Source: Buddleja alternifolia (lineage: Eukaryota > Streptophyta > Magnoliopsida > Lamiales > Scrophulariaceae). From it: DNA of 64,000 bases. Numbering within the stretch: position 1 is the first letter of the stretch; each line of letters opens with the position of its first letter. The translations under genes and the position numbers were made by a program. Positions 35,245 to 48,521 of this stretch are shown piece by piece. The stretch spans positions 1 through 64,000 of the forward strand of contig WHWC01000159.1 of assembly GCA_019426215.1 (NCBI GenBank). Reading direction: 5' to 3'. The notes below the pieces were generated by a model, which was not told the DNA's origin, searched no databases, and worked only from the letters and a program-made list of their open reading frames with translations.

Positions 35245-38200
35245 TTAATCCAAGTAAGTTGGATTGATCAATGAAACTTCTTCAATTGTATGCTCTTGAA
35301 AACCTTCATAGAAAGGTTTAAGTCTATGTCCATTTACCTTGAACAACTTGTTAGTTTCTAAGCTTTGAATCTCTACTGCACCATAAGAAAATACATTAAT
35401 CACAACAAAAGGTCCAACCCAACGAGAACGTAACTCACCAGGCATTAATTTGAGTCTTGAGTTGTAAAGCAACACTTTTTGTCCAATCACAAATTCCTTC
35501 CTAGAGATCATCTTGTCATGAAACCCCTTGGTCTTCTCCTTGTAAATTCGGGAATTCTCATAAGCATCAAGGCGAATCTCCTCTAACTCTTGTAGTTGCA
35601 ACTTCCTATGTATACCAGTTTGATCTCTATCTAAATTGCAACTCTTTACAGCCCAAAACGCTTTGTGTTCCAATTCCACCGGAAGATGACACGATTTACC
35701 AAAGACTAACCTATATGGAGACATCCCAATAGGTGTTTTATAGGCTGTCCGGTACGCCCATAATGCATCTTCAAGTCGAAGACTCCAATCTTTTCGATTA
35801 GGATTTACAGTTTTTTCCAAGATGGACTTGACTTCTCGATTGGACACCTCGGCTTGCCCATTTGTCTGAGGGTGATAAGGTGTGGATGTCTTATGAAACA
35901 CCCCATATTTTTTTAGCAAAGTGTCCACAGCTCGGTTACAAAAATGGGACCCCTGATCACTTATCAACGCTTTTGGTATGCCAAACCTACTAAAAATGTT
36001 AGACTTGAGAAAACCTACAACAGCTTTAGAATCATCAGTTTGGGTGGCTTTAGCTTCCACCCACTTCGAAACATAATCAACCGCAAGTAAGATATAAACA
36101 AAACCAAAGGAGGAAGGAAAAGGTCCCATAAAATCAATACCCCATATATCAAAAATCTCACAAACAAGTATGGGCGTTTGAAGCATTTCATTCCTATGAC
36201 TTAAATTCCCAGTCCTTTGACATTGTTCACAATTTTTACACATGACATAAGCATCACGGAATAAAGTAGGCCAATAGAAACCACTATCTAACACTTTTCT
36301 TGCAGTTCTCTTAGGTCCAAAATGACCACCACACGCATAAGCATGACAAAATTTCAAGACAGACTCTAATTCAGAATCAGGCACACATCTCCTAATAATT
36401 TGATCGGAACAAAACTTCCACAAGTATGGATCATCCCACACATAATATTTTGCCTCACTCTTAATTTTATCTTTCTTAGCTCTACTCAAATCATCAGGTA
36501 AAGTTCTAGAAACTAAATAATTCACTAAATCAGCATACCAAGGAACCATATCTTGCAGAGCAAACAATTGCTCATCCGGAAAGAATTCTTGTAGTGGCAC
36601 TAGATTTTCTTTTCGCACTAATCGACTCAAATGATCTGCCACCAAATTTTCAGCCCCCTTTTTATCTTTAATCTCCAAATCAAATTCTTGAAGAAGAAGA
36701 ATCCATCTCATTAACCTCGGTTTTGATTCTTTCTTCGCCAAAAGATGTCTTAAAGCTGCATGATCAGAAAATACAATCACTTTAGATCCAAGTAGATAAG
36801 AACGAAATTTATCTAAAGCAAAAATAATAGACAAAAGTTCTTTTTCAGTAGTTGAATAATTGCACTGAGCCGCGTTAAGGGTCCGGGAAGCATAATGGAT
36901 CACATGAGGTTGTTTGCCAACTCGTTGTCCTAAAACTGCTCCCATTGCATAATTACTCGCATCACACATTATTTCGAATGGAAGAGACCAATCTGGTGGC
37001 TGCATCAAAGGTGCAGTGGTTAACGCTGATTTCAGTTTATCAAAAGCATCCTTGCAGTCTTGGGTGAATTCGAAAATCACATCTTGTTGTAGCAACTTGG
37101 ATAGAGGCAATGCAATCTTCGAAAAATCCTTGATGAATCTACGATAAAAACCTGCATGGCCAAGGAAAGATCGCACATCCCTCACACATGTGGGGTAGGG
37201 TAAGTTCACAATTAAATCTACCTTAGCTTTATCTACCTCAATACCCCTACATGAAATAACATGTCCTAATACAATCCCTTGTTCTACCATAAAATGACAT
37301 TTTTCAAAATTCAAAACAAGGTTTGTGTCAATGCAACGATCAAGCACACGAGATAAATTTTCAAGACAAGAATCAAATGAATCCCCATGCACAGTAAAAT
37401 CGTCCATAAAAACTTCAATGTACTTTTCGATTAAATCGGAGAAAATACTTATCATGCAGCGCTGAAAAGTGGCTGGTGCATTGCAAAGTCCAAACGGCAT
37501 CCTCCGATAAGCAAATGTTCCAAACGGACACGTGAATGTGGTTTTCTCTTGGTCTTCAGGAGCAATCACAATCTGGTTATAACCTGAGTAACCATCAAGA
37601 AAACAATAATGAGATTTACCGGCTAATCGTTCAAGCATTTGATCAATAAAAGGTAAAGGAAAATGGTCCTTTCTCGTTGCTGCATTCAGCTTGCGGTAAT
37701 CAATGCAAACACGCCACCCATTTTGAATCCTCGTAGGAACTAGCTCATTATTCTGGTTCTGCACTACCGTCACTCCAGATTTTTTTGGTACAACCTGAAC
37801 AGGACTGACCCACTTGCTGTCTGAAATTGGGTAAATAACTCCTGCATCCAACAACTTCAGGATTTCTTTCTTTACTACATCCATCATCAATGGATTCAAC
37901 CTCCTTTGAGCCTCTCTGCTTGGTTTTGAGTCATCCTCTAACAAAATCCGGTGCATGCACATGGAAGGACTAATTCCCTTGATGTCTGCTATAGTCCATC
38001 CAATTGCTGTCTTATGATCTCGAAGTATTCTAACAAGTCTTTCCTCTTGCACCATAGTCAGATTCTTTGCAATTATTACTGGCAAGGTCTCAGTCTCCCC
38101 TAAGTACGCATACTTCATATGGTCGGGTAAGGGCTTAAGTTCTAAATTCGGTGCCTGCAACACAGATGGCAGCAATTTTGTGTGATTAAATGATAATTCA

Positions 38201-40614
38201 ATTTTTGACACATTATACCTGCTAGGGGCTGGTGGTAAGGACTGCAAAGCCATAATCATCTCTTCAACTTCATCACTAAAATTCAGATGTTCCCCGAATT
38301 GCCATAAACCATGACTGAGTACTACTTCCAATGCATCCACTTGATTTTTCTCAAAAACCTCCTGGGCTAACACATCAATAATATCAATAGAATAAACTGA
38401 ATTCACATCAGGGGGATACCTCATGGATTCGAATATGCTAAATTTGACAATCTGCCCATCGAACTCCATTGACAAAGTGCCATCATGAGCATCAATCTTT
38501 GTTCTTGCTGTTTTGAGGAAGGGGCGTCCTAGGAGGATCGGGGCTGGATTTGGGGATCCATTATCTTCCATATTCAGAACGTAAAAATCAGCTGGAAAGA
38601 TTAATTCATTCACCTGCACTAACACATCCTCAAGCACCCCCTCGGGATATGCATTAGATCGATCCGCCAATTGTATAATAACACCAGTTTGTTTCAAGGG
38701 ACCCAAATTAAGAGATGCATAAATTGAATAAGGCATGACGTTAATTGATGCACCTAAATCTAACATGGCACGTTCAAATCTATTATTACCAATCACACAA
38801 GGGATAGTAAACGTACTTGGATCCTTACACTTAGGTGGCAGTTTTCGCTGGATTATTGCAGACACATTTTCATCCACTTTAATCTTTTCGTCTCCTCGTA
38901 GCTTCCTCTTCGTGGTGCATAGCTCCTTAAGAAATTTCGCATATCTCGGAATCTGACTAATAGCATCAAGCAGTGGAATGTTTACTGCTACCTTCCTGAA
39001 TGTCTCCAATATCTCCTTCTCTTCATTTTGTTTCTTGGATTTACTTAACCTGCTCGGAAAGGGGATGGAAACAGGAACAGTGTTAGTGGAATTATGCATG
39101 TTTGAAGGAAAACTTACCTTAGGAGCTTCGAGACTAATTTTAGCTTCTGTGGGTTTTTCTTCTTCCGGCACACTTTGAGTTGGGCTCTGAATTTCTTTTC
39201 CACTCCGCAAAGTTACTACACTGGCATTCTCTCTAGGATTTATGATTGTTTGGGAGGGTAATTTGCCCGAACCTTGAGCTTCCATCTTGCTCATCGAAGT
39301 TGCTAACTGACTTATCTGTTTCTCTAAATTTTGGATGTTGTTTCTTGTTTCCTGTTGAAATTGTTGGGTATTGTTAGCGAGAGCTTTAACAATTTCATCT
39401 AAAGCCATACCTGAATTCAAAGATTGATTCGTTTGATGTTGCTGTCGAGGCTGGAAAGAATTTTGATAACGATTTTGTCCAACTTGATTTCCATAACTGA
39501 GATTGGGGTGATCTCGCCAGCCTGGATTGTATGAATTGGAATAAGGATCGTACTTTCTTTGTTGCTGACCTGGGAATCCTCCAATGGCATTGGCTTGCTG
39601 GTTCGTTTCTTCTTGCAATGTAGGACACGCATCAGTGGGGTGTCCTGTAACTGAACAAATACCACATACCTTCGCTACTTGCATATTTCCTACCGCCATC
39701 TGACGAACTAATGACGTTAACTCAGAAATTTGATGCTCAAGGTTAGATGTACTTACCTCATTAACTGCTTTAGGTGTGTGGTCCAACCTCATGCCAAATT
39801 GCTGTGAATTTGCCGCCATATTGGAAATCAAATTTCTGGCAGCTGTGGGGGTTTTATCTACTAACGCTCCTCCACTCGCTGCATCAATCATGTTCCTGTC
39901 CATATACAGTAAGCCTTCATAAAAATATTGAATTAACAATTGCTCACTTATTTGGTGGTGGGGGCAGCTTGCACACAACTTCTTAAAACGCTCCCAGTAT
40001 TCGTATAATGACTCTTCATTGTACTGCCTTATGCCACAAATTTCTTTTCTTATGTTGGCAGCCCTTGAAGCTGGGAAGTACTTTTCCAAAAACAGCCTCT
40101 TCACTTCATTCCATGTTGTTATCGTCCCCGATGGTAAATAATAGAGCCAATCCTTTGCATCATCAGCTAAGGAGAATGGAAAAGCTCTCAATTTAATCTG
40201 CTCCTCGGACACTCCAGTTGGTCTCATGCTTGAACAAACAACATGGAACTCCTTCAGATGTTTATTTGGATCCTCTCCTGCAAGACCACGAAATTTAGGT
40301 AATAAGTGAATCAATCCAGATTTCAATTCAAAAGCAACATCTAAAGTAGGGTATTCAATGCATAAAGGTTGTTGATTAAAATTTGGAGCAGCCAACTCCT
40401 TTAGAGTCCTATTGTTGGCTGCCATGACTTCCTCTTCGTCTGAATCACTTGAAAACAGGTGCAGAGATTCGGTGCTTCCCTTTGGAGAAGGGATTGACTC
40501 TTTCGGTATTGAGTTTTGCTCTTCAATTGCCCGTTTAGCCTCTCTTCTTAATCTGTGGAACGTTCTTTCAAACTCTGGATCAATTTCCTGGCTCTTAGAG
40601 GTCATAAAACACAA
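35245..40614 (-). CDS. Gypsy-2 gag-pol polyprotein (Athila-type), apparently intact
   Basis: This is one 1789-codon frame. Gag occupies about residues 1-340, with a capsid-like region around 100-260 ([20 protein letters not shown]) and a CCHC zinc knuckle [14 protein letters not shown] at 317-330. Protease has DLGASIN with the catalytic aspartate at 619; DLG instead of DSG or DTG is, as I recall, common in Athila proteases. RT has DGYSGYNQI and FMDD at 1069-1072. RNase H starts at [14 protein letters not shown] (D1218). Integrase has the HHCC zinc region ending at cysteines 1459-1465 and a D1494, D1553, E1589 triad, where 35 residues separate the last two, as in retroviral integrases. The C-terminal tail includes SRWVGPFVV. 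It should encode capsid, maturation, reverse transcription and integration functions. No frame break is seen, so the copy may be, or recently was, active. Confidence 0.95.
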   Translation of the reverse strand: MCFMTSKSQEIDPEFERTFHRLRREAKRAIEEQNSIPKESIPSPKGSTESLHLFSSDSDEEEVMAANNRTLKELAAPNFNQQPLCIEYPTLDVAFELKSGLIHLLPKFRGLAGEDPNKHLKEFHVVCSSMRPTGVSEEQIKLRAFPFSLADDAKDWLYYLPSGTITTWNEVKRLFLEKYFPASRAANIRKEICGIRQYNEESLYEYWERFKKLCASCPHHQISEQLLIQYFYEGLLYMDRNMIDAASGGALVDKTPTAARNLISNMAANSQQFGMRLDHTPKAVNEVSTSNLEHQISELTSLVRQMAVGNMQVAKVCGICSVTGHPTDACPTLQEETNQQANAIGGFPGQQQRKYDPYSNSYNPGWRDHPNLSYGNQVGQNRYQNSFQPRQQHQTNQSLNSGMALDEIVKALANNTQQFQQETRNNIQNLEKQISQLATSMSKMEAQGSGKLPSQTIINPRENASVVTLRSGKEIQSPTQSVPEEEKPTEAKISLEAPKVSFPSNMHNSTNTVPVSIPFPSRLSKSKKQNEEKEILETFRKVAVNIPLLDAISQIPRYAKFLKELCTTKRKLRGDEKIKVDENVSAIIQRKLPPKCKDPSTFTIPCVIGNNRFERAMLDLGASINVMPYSIYASLNLGPLKQTGVIIQLADRSNAYPEGVLEDVLVQVNELIFPADFYVLNMEDNGSPNPAPILLGRPFLKTARTKIDAHDGTLSMEFDGQIVKFSIFESMRYPPDVNSVYSIDIIDVLAQEVFEKNQVDALEVVLSHGLWQFGEHLNFSDEVEEMIMALQSLPPAPSRYNVSKIELSFNHTKLLPSVLQAPNLELKPLPDHMKYAYLGETETLPVIIAKNLTMVQEERLVRILRDHKTAIGWTIADIKGISPSMCMHRILLEDDSKPSREAQRRLNPLMMDVVKKEILKLLDAGVIYPISDSKWVSPVQVVPKKSGVTVVQNQNNELVPTRIQNGWRVCIDYRKLNAATRKDHFPLPFIDQMLERLAGKSHYCFLDGYSGYNQIVIAPEDQEKTTFTCPFGTFAYRRMPFGLCNAPATFQRCMISIFSDLIEKYIEVFMDDFTVHGDSFDSCLENLSRVLDRCIDTNLVLNFEKCHFMVEQGIVLGHVISCRGIEVDKAKVDLIVNLPYPTCVRDVRSFLGHAGFYRRFIKDFSKIALPLSKLLQQDVIFEFTQDCKDAFDKLKSALTTAPLMQPPDWSLPFEIMCDASNYAMGAVLGQRVGKQPHVIHYASRTLNAAQCNYSTTEKELLSIIFALDKFRSYLLGSKVIVFSDHAALRHLLAKKESKPRLMRWILLLQEFDLEIKDKKGAENLVADHLSRLVRKENLVPLQEFFPDEQLFALQDMVPWYADLVNYLVSRTLPDDLSRAKKDKIKSEAKYYVWDDPYLWKFCSDQIIRRCVPDSELESVLKFCHAYACGGHFGPKRTARKVLDSGFYWPTLFRDAYVMCKNCEQCQRTGNLSHRNEMLQTPILVCEIFDIWGIDFMGPFPSSFGFVYILLAVDYVSKWVEAKATQTDDSKAVVGFLKSNIFSRFGIPKALISDQGSHFCNRAVDTLLKKYGVFHKTSTPYHPQTNGQAEVSNREVKSILEKTVNPNRKDWSLRLEDALWAYRTAYKTPIGMSPYRLVFGKSCHLPVELEHKAFWAVKSCNLDRDQTGIHRKLQLQELEEIRLDAYENSRIYKEKTKGFHDKMISRKEFVIGQKVLLYNSRLKLMPGELRSRWVGPFVVINVFSYGAVEIQSLETNKLFKVNGHRLKPFYEGFQEHTIEEVSLINPTYLD

Positions 40615-40951
40615 AAACTAACAAGGTAAAGTATAGAAATATCGAAAACAAATAAAAATAAAACTTAAAAACTGACTGAAAACACAAAAACGCAAAAAAA
40701 ACAACTAGTAAACGATGGAATTTGGGCCCGAGAGGCTGGTGCTCAGCATACCAAAGTATGCTGAGTTGTTTTTAAAATGACGTTTCCTTCAAAATTGATA
40801 TAGAGTTCGTGGCCGAATTCGAAAAACAGCGTTTTTTTTTTCAATGCACAAACTAGTCAATAAAACTTAAAACTAAGAAATATATAAATCTAACAGCCTA
40901 TATATATTACAATAATAATTAGAATAAAATAAAAATTTGACCGAAAACCAA
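40615..40951 (-). other. Gypsy-2 5' untranslated leader
   Basis: About 340 AT-rich bases between the primer-binding site and the gag start; no feature beyond A/T runs is recognised. Confidence 0.7.
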
Positions 40952-40969
40952 TCCCCGGCAACGGCGCCA
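40952..40969 (-). other. Gypsy-2 primer-binding site
   Basis: Minus-strand TGGCGCCGTTGCCGGGGA, five bases from the LTR end ACGTACCA. This matches the Asp-tRNA type site of Athila/Tat elements and is identical in Gypsy-3. Confidence 0.93.
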
Positions 40970-40974
40970 AAATT

Positions 40975-42457
40975 TGGTACGTGTCGAATGCACCAAAATA
41001 TAATTACTGTTCTCACAAGAATTTGTAGTACTCGTAAGTCCAGGTCGAACCCTAGAGATTGGTTGATCAAAATAATATTCAATGGGGAGGTTTGTTTGAT
41101 GAATTAATAATGACAGGAATTAAATAGGAAGTTCAATAAATGTAAAGCATCGATTCAAGGATAGTTCGTTCTTCAATTCAAGTTGATCATAGACACCTAA
41201 AATACTATCTATTCTTTGATTACTTAGCCAAGAACATAAATAACCAGCTATTTATATCCCTATTAACTTCCGTATATCATTAACCAAAGCCCAGCACCCG
41301 GTTAAATTCTTATTATCAACTGACTCGGTATTAAGCAATCCTAATCATGTTAATAATAGCATAACGAATTAGAAGCGACTAAGGATAAACAATAGTTTAA
41401 GCAAGCGCCAACTATTTAATTTACTCTAATGTTTCCCTTAGGTTATCAACGAAAATTGGGATCCTAATCATGAAAACCTAATTGCTACATGCACAAATCA
41501 AACATAACAATTACGGATTATGAAGATTTGTTAGCAATAGATTGTAATAGATAATCAACTAATGTGCACCTTAGATTATTATCTAAACAAGCATGAACAT
41601 TAAGAATAAGAAACAAAAGATAATCAAACCGTAGATAGATAGATGAAGCTCCGTGTCTCACAACATGTGAATCAAAATGAACTCCCTTGAATCGAAATAA
41701 AAACTTAGCTACTCATAATTGTAAGCATAAAACTTGAAAATACTATTTTTCTAACTCTCTTCTCTTTGTTTTCTTCTTGTTTTTGTTGTTCTTCTTCAAC
41801 TCTTGCAAGACATATATATAGGCAATGAAAAGATGACATAATCATAGAGAGAATATATTCCCTCTTCCTTTATCAAGACATGGAGAATATATTCTTCCCT
41901 TTAACATCAAAGCATGGAGAATATATTCTTCCCTTTAACATCAAAGCATGGAGAATATATTCTTCCTCTTTACATTCTGATTTGTCACCTCTAATTCATC
42001 GAATCTGACTTTGACTCCTTCTAGACATTTGTAGCTTTATGTGTTAGCTTTCATTTCCAACTGGCCTTGACTGAATCCAAGACACATAACTCTAGTTATG
42101 AATTTTTCACCAAAGCTGCGCATTCCAGTCCAGTCCAGAACAGAAATCTTCATTAAATTCTTCAACACTTTCGAGCCCTTTAACTTCCGAACTGGGTTGG
42201 ACTTCTTCATAAGAAATATAGGCCTTTGTCTTAGATTTCCAACTAGATAAAATTCAATAGAAACTAATGTCTGCATCTCCAGATATATTAATATTTCCGA
42301 AACATCGCCAAATCTGTCATTTTGATTGAAAATGATATTTTGCACTTCAACTCTTGCCCAAATCACAAAATGAGATAAAATCAGTTCCAATGGCCATATA
42401 ATCACAATAAAATGCTAAAGATAGAGGTAATAAAATATATAAATATTGCACTTATCA
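40975..42457 (-). repeat. Gypsy-2 5' LTR (1483 bp)
   Basis: Aligns over its full length with 32524-34007, with about a dozen differences by eye (for example near 40986, 41249 and 41330). TG...CA termini are present. Confidence 0.95.
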
Positions 42458-42944
42458 TGAGTACACTGACACGTACCCAGACTAGTGCACATGCTGAACC
42501 GCCTATTGAGATAGGAATCATTAACTGTTAGTTTGATGTGATGGGTACGTGTGGACAAGTATCAAATCTTATCTTTTGGTCTTATCCACACGCTACCCTT
42601 TTAGTGATGAAAACAATGCATGATTTTCAGAAAAAGTTACTTGGCGTTTAATTGGGGATATTTTTAACGCTGAAGTCTTCAATCGCTTTTGATGCTTAAA
42701 AGATATTTTTATTTAAGTTTATTAGAGATTGATTTTGTCATGCATAAAAGATAAACACTAATGATCAATGCACAAAATTTTGAAAATCATTTTTGATCAT
42801 AGACACTTATTGGTTGGAATAAGTATAATTTTAAAGTTCCCCCTAAAATTGATAATTCATTTCAATTTTGAAATCGCTTTAGACATAATAGTAAAGTGGA
42901 TTCCCCCTAAATTATATGCCTATGAAAGATATGACGCTTTATGA
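42458..42944 (-). other. SIRE-A pol-env spacer, pol side
   Basis: Noncoding AT-rich sequence between the pol stop (42945) and the Gypsy-2 insertion, beginning with the candidate target duplication TGAGT at 42458-42462. No gene seen. Confidence 0.65.
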
Positions 42945-45900
42945 TTAAGCATTTAAATCAATCATACCTAATTCACTTCTCAAAGTGAGAAAACGTTGTT
43001 CGTTGAGCGCTTTGGTAAAGATATCAGTTAATTGTTTGTCAGTACCAATTAAATGCATGGAGATATCTTTCTTTTGAACATGGTCACGCAAGAAATGGTA
43101 GCGAATGTCAATGTGTTTAGTTCTAGAATGAAGGACTGGGTTCTGGGTCATAGCTAAAACGCTTTGGTTGTCACAATGGATTGGGGTAAGACCTAAGAGG
43201 ATTCCGTAATCACTAAGTTGTTGTCTTATCTAAAGGATTTGTGCACAACAGCTTCCAGCGGCAACATACTCTGCCTCAGCGGTAGAAGTCATTATGGATT
43301 GTTGTTTCTTACTATGCCACGAAACTAGTCTATCACCTAGAAATTGACATGTACCACTAGTACTCTTTCTATCTATTTTGCATCCTGCAAAATCTGCGTC
43401 TGAATAACTAATTAGTTCAAAAAGAGAGTCCCTTGGATACCATAAGCCCACATTTTGTGTGCCTTTTAAGTATTTAAGGATCTTCTTGGTAGCAATTAAG
43501 TGTGATTCTTTTGGATCAATTTGAAAGCGTGCACACATGCATACTGAAAACATAGTATCAGGTCTACTAGCGGTAAGATAAAGAAGTGATCCAATGATAC
43601 CTCTATAGTTAGTGCTATCAATTTTCTTCCCACTTTCATCTTTATCTTACTTAAGCGTTTCGCTTATTGGAATTTTTGAAGATGATGCATTTTCCATGCC
43701 AAATTTCTTAATCATATCTCTTGTATATTTAGCTTGGTTTAAAAATATGCCATTAGGGAGCTGTTTAACTTGTAATCCTAAGAAGAAAGTTAATTCACCC
43801 ATCATGGTCATTTCAAATTGATCTTGCATCATTTTCGAAAACTTCTCACACAATCGCTTATTAGTAGATCCGAATATAATATCATCAACATAAATTTGGA
43901 CTAAGAGAATATCTTCATTATGGGTAATTTTAAATAACGTTGTATCAACGCTGCCTTTTGAAAAGCCTTTACCTATAAGGAAGATAGAGAGAGTGTCATA
44001 CCATGCTCTTGGTGCTTGATTAAGGCCATAAAGCGCCTTATCCAATTTGTAGACCATAATTTTGCCATGGTTGTTGATGAATCTTGGGGGTTGCTCCACG
44101 AATACTTTTGCTTGGAGTTTACCATTCAGGAAAGCACTCTTCACGTCCATTTGATAAACTGTGAACTTGTTGAATGCGGCAAACGCTAGGAACATCCGAA
44201 TCGCTTCTAGATGGGCTACTGGGGCAAACGTCTCATCAAAATCAATACCCTATTCTTGGCAATAACCCTGAGCGACTAGTCTGGCTTTGTTTCTTATAAC
44301 AATGTCATCTTCACCCATCTTGTTCCTAAAAACCCATCTAGTTCCAGTAATTCCTTGGTGAGTTGGTCTTGGTACTAGCGTTCAAACCTTACTTCTCTCA
44401 AATTGGTTAAGCTCCCTTGCATCGCTTCTACCCAACTTGAATCACTGAGCGTTTCATCCACTTTCTTTAGTTCCATTTGAGATAGGAAACTTGCGAACAT
44501 GGCCTCATTGATCGTAGCGGCCCTAGTTCTAATAGGTGCTCCAATATCTCCAATAACTAGCACTGGTGGATGAACTCTAAGCCATTTACGATCTGGTTGG
44601 AACTAGTTGAGAGACTCTTGATTATCAATCGCTGGACCTTCATTTGACTCTTGCGCAGTCGCTACGTCATTCACAGTTCCAATTTCCGCTCGATGATCAT
44701 TCTCTTCATGATCATCAGCATTTCTAACAATATCATCATTAGTAACCTCAAAAGTAACCTTAGGATTGGGTACAAAGATCTCATCATCCTCACTATCATT
44801 ACCAAGATTAATTTGTGACGCTTGTTGGGCAAGATCTTCAATTCCTACATCATCAATATTAACCTTACTCGGTTCTTGGTTAGCATCATCAAACACAACA
44901 TGAATGGATTCTTCAACCTTCGATTTGATCTTATTTAGGATGCAAAAACTCTTTCCATTTTTGGCGTAGCCTAGAAAGATTCCCTCATCTGCTTTAGGAT
45001 CAAATGTCCTTAGATTGTGGGATCTATTGTTATGAATGAAACATTTTGAACCAAATGCATGAAAATATGAAACATTTAGCTTACGTCCCTTCCACAATTC
45101 ATATGGAGTCTTATCATGTTGCTTGTTGATCATACACTGGTTATGAGTGTAGCAAGAGGTATTGATTGCTTCGGCCTTAAACCTTTGAGGCAGCTTGGAA
45201 TCTGCTAACATCGTCTTAGCGGCTTCTTTAAGCATTCTGTTCCGTCGCTCAACCACTCCATTTTGTTGAGGTGTTCTAGGCACAAAATACTCATGAAGTA
45301 TTTCAATATCTGTACAAAACTTCTCCACAATATGGTTAGTAAATTCAGTACCTCTATCACTTCTAATTCTTGTCACCTTTAAATCTTTCGAGGTTTGTAA
45401 TTGACGAATTAGCGCTGTGAGCTTGACACTAGTTTCATCTTTGGTCGCTAGAAATTCTACCCATGTATAGCGAGAGAAATAATCAACTATTACTAGCAAG
45501 TACTTTTTACCACTAACACTTATGATTTGAATAGGACCAAACAAATCTAAATGCAATAGTTCAAGAATTCTAGAAGTAGATAGATGAGATTTCTTCTTAA
45601 AAGATGATTTGACTTGTTTACCCATTTCGCATGCATCACATAAGCGATTTTTCTGAAAGGAACGCTTAGGTAGTTCCTCTACTAGATTTAGTGATATTAA
45701 CTGAGAGATTGCCTTAAAGTTGAGGTGATTCATTTTTCTATGCCATAACCAACCCAATTTAGTTTGAATTTTAGCAACAAAGCATGTAGGACTGTTATCT
45801 ATTTTTGAACCCCAATCTACTAAATACACATTGTTTATTCTTTTTCCTTTCAATTTAGTAAACTTAGTCTTAACGTCATTAATATAGAAACAGTCGCTTG

Positions 45901-46177
45901 AGAATTTGACTTCAAAGCCTTTATCACAGAATTGATTTTTGCTCAATAAATTATGCTTAAGACCCTCAACATAATATACATCACTTATCATGATGTTCCC
46001 CCTATGCATGATACCTATACCTTTGGTTTTACCTTTGGAGTTATCACCGAATATAACTTGAGGACTGTTGGTTGCACGATAGTTGACCAAGAGATCCCTC
46101 GAGTCAGTCATGTGCCTTGACGATCCACTATCAATGTACCCAACTGAAGTATCGATGTTGGCCCTAGGTACCTGCAT
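42945..46177 (-). pseudogene. SIRE-A pol: protease, integrase, RT, RNase H (broken)
   Basis: Frame 46177-44603 (524 codons, ATG start MQVPRANIDTSVG) has the protease motif YIDSGSSRHMT with the aspartate codon at 46132-46130. It continues with the pre-integrase zinc region (HRKMNHLNF, CDACEMGKQVKSSF) and an integrase core with LLHLDLFGP, RSDRGTEF and PQQNGVVERRN. It stops at 44603. A linker fragment follows (44563-44375), then RT 44195-43647 with MDVKSAFLNGK and intact YVDD at 43892-43881. A stop lies just before RT near 44250 and another after it near 43645. RNase H fragments (SYSDADFAG, STAEAEYVAAGS, SRTKHIDIRYHFL) end with the pol stop at 42945. The catalytic motifs survive, but the chain is broken at four or more places. 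Confidence 0.9.
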
Positions 46178-46184
46178 TTAAAGG

Positions 46185-48410
46185 GCAATTCTAATTCTTC
46201 TTTGGTACCCATTTTGTCTTGGGTCCTTCAACATTAGTAACTTTAGTTTGAATTAAAATTTTCGGAACCCATATTTGCCTTGTCTTCATTACGGGAGGAC
46301 TAGCCTTCTTGGGTTTCGGTTTATGTTGTGTGTGCTTTTTAGGTGTATAGTAATATCCTCAATTATAATAGTAATCATAGTCATAATCATAATCATAATC
46401 GTCATAGTATCGATAATATGATCTAGATCTTTGGATATATTAACACTGGTATTTCCTCGCACTGGCTTAGGAGTCACTTTTAGCGATTGACGCTTAACGT
46501 TTGATTCACTTGTAGATGCTTTATCCTTAGCCTTGTGAGCGTTGGAATGAACCTTCTTTTGTTAATCATTCACTTTCGTCTTCTCCTTATTGCCTGAGTT
46601 GGTATTGACCTTCTCATTTGGCCTCTTACCATTGTCATTGGGTTCATTCAGCATTTGACTGTTTGAACTCTTCTCAACAAAGAATACACCTTTTCCTTTG
46701 TTGGTTGCCGTAACCTTAGATGTTTTTGATTTTTTAAATAAATTTATCACAACCTAAACCGGTCTTTTCACCAAAAAGTCTGGTTACCTCAGTCACATTA
46801 TTTAGCTTTCTTGACGCTTTGGATAATGATGAGACAAACTGCTCTGATTTGGCAATTTTAGCTATCAATTTAGCTTCTCTCTTGACTATTATATCAATAT
46901 CACTTTTCAATTGAGCAATTTCACTCTCAAGCAATTGATTCTTCTCAATGCATTATTGCTGAACTTGTAACTCTGCCTTGAGTGTCATTCTATCACTTGT
47001 GAGCGATGAAATGATATCAAAGTGATTTTGATATAACTTGGCGGCATCTTGACAATCTTTATAATACTCATTTACTTTGTCAAGTAATTCATCATAAGAA
47101 AAAGGATGAGGTAATTCAGTGTTTACCTTAGATAGCGAGTCATCAGACGCTTCTTCATCTCTTGCCATGAGATAAATTAGCGCTGAGTCGCTTGATGACT
47201 CATCATCACTGCTTTCATCTGATGATTCCAAGTTCTCTTCCGGTGCGGAGAATGGTTCAGATTCTGCTAGCAAACCTTGTTGGCGAAGGTTGCTCTTGAA
47301 TTGGTTTCTATTCGCATGGTCTTGCCTTGTGGGCTTAGACACATTTGGATAAAGGCAATTTACTTGGTAGTACCCTGGTTTCTTGCAGTTATAACAAAGG
47401 TTAGTTTTCATTTTCTGTTCAGTTGATAACCTTTTGGAAACTACTGGCGCTGAGAGATTTTGAGTAGGAGACGGAGGCGCTTGGTATGGAACTGGCGCTA
47501 CTAGTTGAGGTGCAGAATACACTGGCGCTTGATAATGAGGCGCTGGTGCGGGGGGAGGGGTTTGAAATGAAGTTTGTCCAATAGGGTCTCTCTTTTCATA
47601 TCTTAGAAATTTTTTGAATTTCTTGACCAATAAATCCATCTCTTTTTCCTCATTGGATTCTATCGATTTCACCTCACTAATCGCTTTACCCTTACTTTTG
47701 GTAGTAGCGATTAAAGCTCCTGATTCAGTCGCTGAAGTCAATGTGTCGCTGACTTCACCCAATTCAAACTCAAATGCCTTTAACTCTGAAAACACATGTT
47801 CTTGAGTTAAAGTCCCCAATGTCTGTGATTCGCTCATGGCAATAGTCTTATTCAAATACTTGCTTGGAAGACTTTTGAATATCTTGTTGACCATTTCCTT
47901 CTTGGTCAATTCCTTGTCTAATGACGTTAACTCTGTGATGAGCAAACTGAACCTTGCGTCCAATTGATCTAGCATCTCGTTGGGCTGCATTTTGAATTGC
48001 TCAAATCTTTGCATGGCTATGAAGAGCTTGTTCTCCTTTATCTGTGCTGAACCTTCATGCACGATAGCCAACTTATCCCATATCTCTTTTGAAGTCTTGC
48101 ATTGCTTGATCTTGTTGAACAATGCATCGTTGTCTCCTAACGCTGAGTAGAGAGCACTTCATCCAATATTATCTAGATTCACTCTTTTTCGATTGTCTGG
48201 CGTCCATTCCAACTTAGGATTCTCGACATAACCATCTGGAGTCGCTTCAGTCGCTCCAAGGGCTTGAGTTACGACTTTCATGATCTGAATGAGGCCATCT
48301 CTAATTACGTCACACATCCCCTTATTGCAAGAACATAAATATGCAAATGCTCTAAGTTTCCAAGAATCATAGTTTGACTGAACTAGCTTAGGCATCTTGT
48401 TAAAAGCCAT
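46185..48410 (-). pseudogene. SIRE-A gag (broken)
   Basis: Start MAFNKMPKLVQSNYDSWKLR at 48410. An in-frame stop falls after LDNIG (about 48157), a second after LQVQQ (about 46951), with further frame breaks near 46735, 46560 and 46480. The gag core (SALYSALGD region, IWDKLAIVHEGSAQIKENKL, EMLDQLDARF) is clear. The zinc knuckle at about 47345-47390 reads CYNCKKPGYYQVNC: tyrosine replaces the metal-binding histidine that SIRE-B keeps (CYNCRKPGHYQVNC). The tail is coiled-coil-like, then basic and tyrosine-rich, and ends KWVPKKN before TAG at 46193-46191. Pol begins 16 bases further on in another frame. Confidence 0.88.
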
Positions 48411-48504
48411 GATATGAGATTTTTAGAAATAAAGCGACTAAGTTTAGAAAAATGGATCTAAACAAGTAGTTACGCTTGGAAACGCTTAGGTTTCTACTTC
48501 AATC

Positions 48505-48516
48505 GCTCTAATACCA
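48505..48516 (-). other. SIRE-A primer-binding site
   Basis: Minus-strand TGGTATTAGAGC, five bases after the LTR end CTTGGGACCA; one substitution from the SIRE-B site. Confidence 0.88.
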
Positions 48517-48521
48517 CTTGA

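Larger units (their letters stand above)
32524..42457 (-). mobile_element. Gypsy-2: complete Athila-type Ty3-gypsy element
   Basis: LTRs of about 1484 bp with TG...CA ends, an Asp-tRNA type primer-binding site TGGCGCCGTTGCCGGGGA, a single 1789-codon gag-pol frame, polypurine tracts, and a near-perfect 5-bp target duplication. LTRs differ by roughly a dozen bases by eye, so it is young. There is no env-like gene between pol and the 3' LTR. It lies between pol and env of SIRE-A, in the same orientation. Confidence 0.95.

Noticed and set aside
38735..40621. Several plus-strand frames within the Gypsy-2 gag-pol
   Set aside because: Antisense shadows of a well-supported 1789-codon frame.
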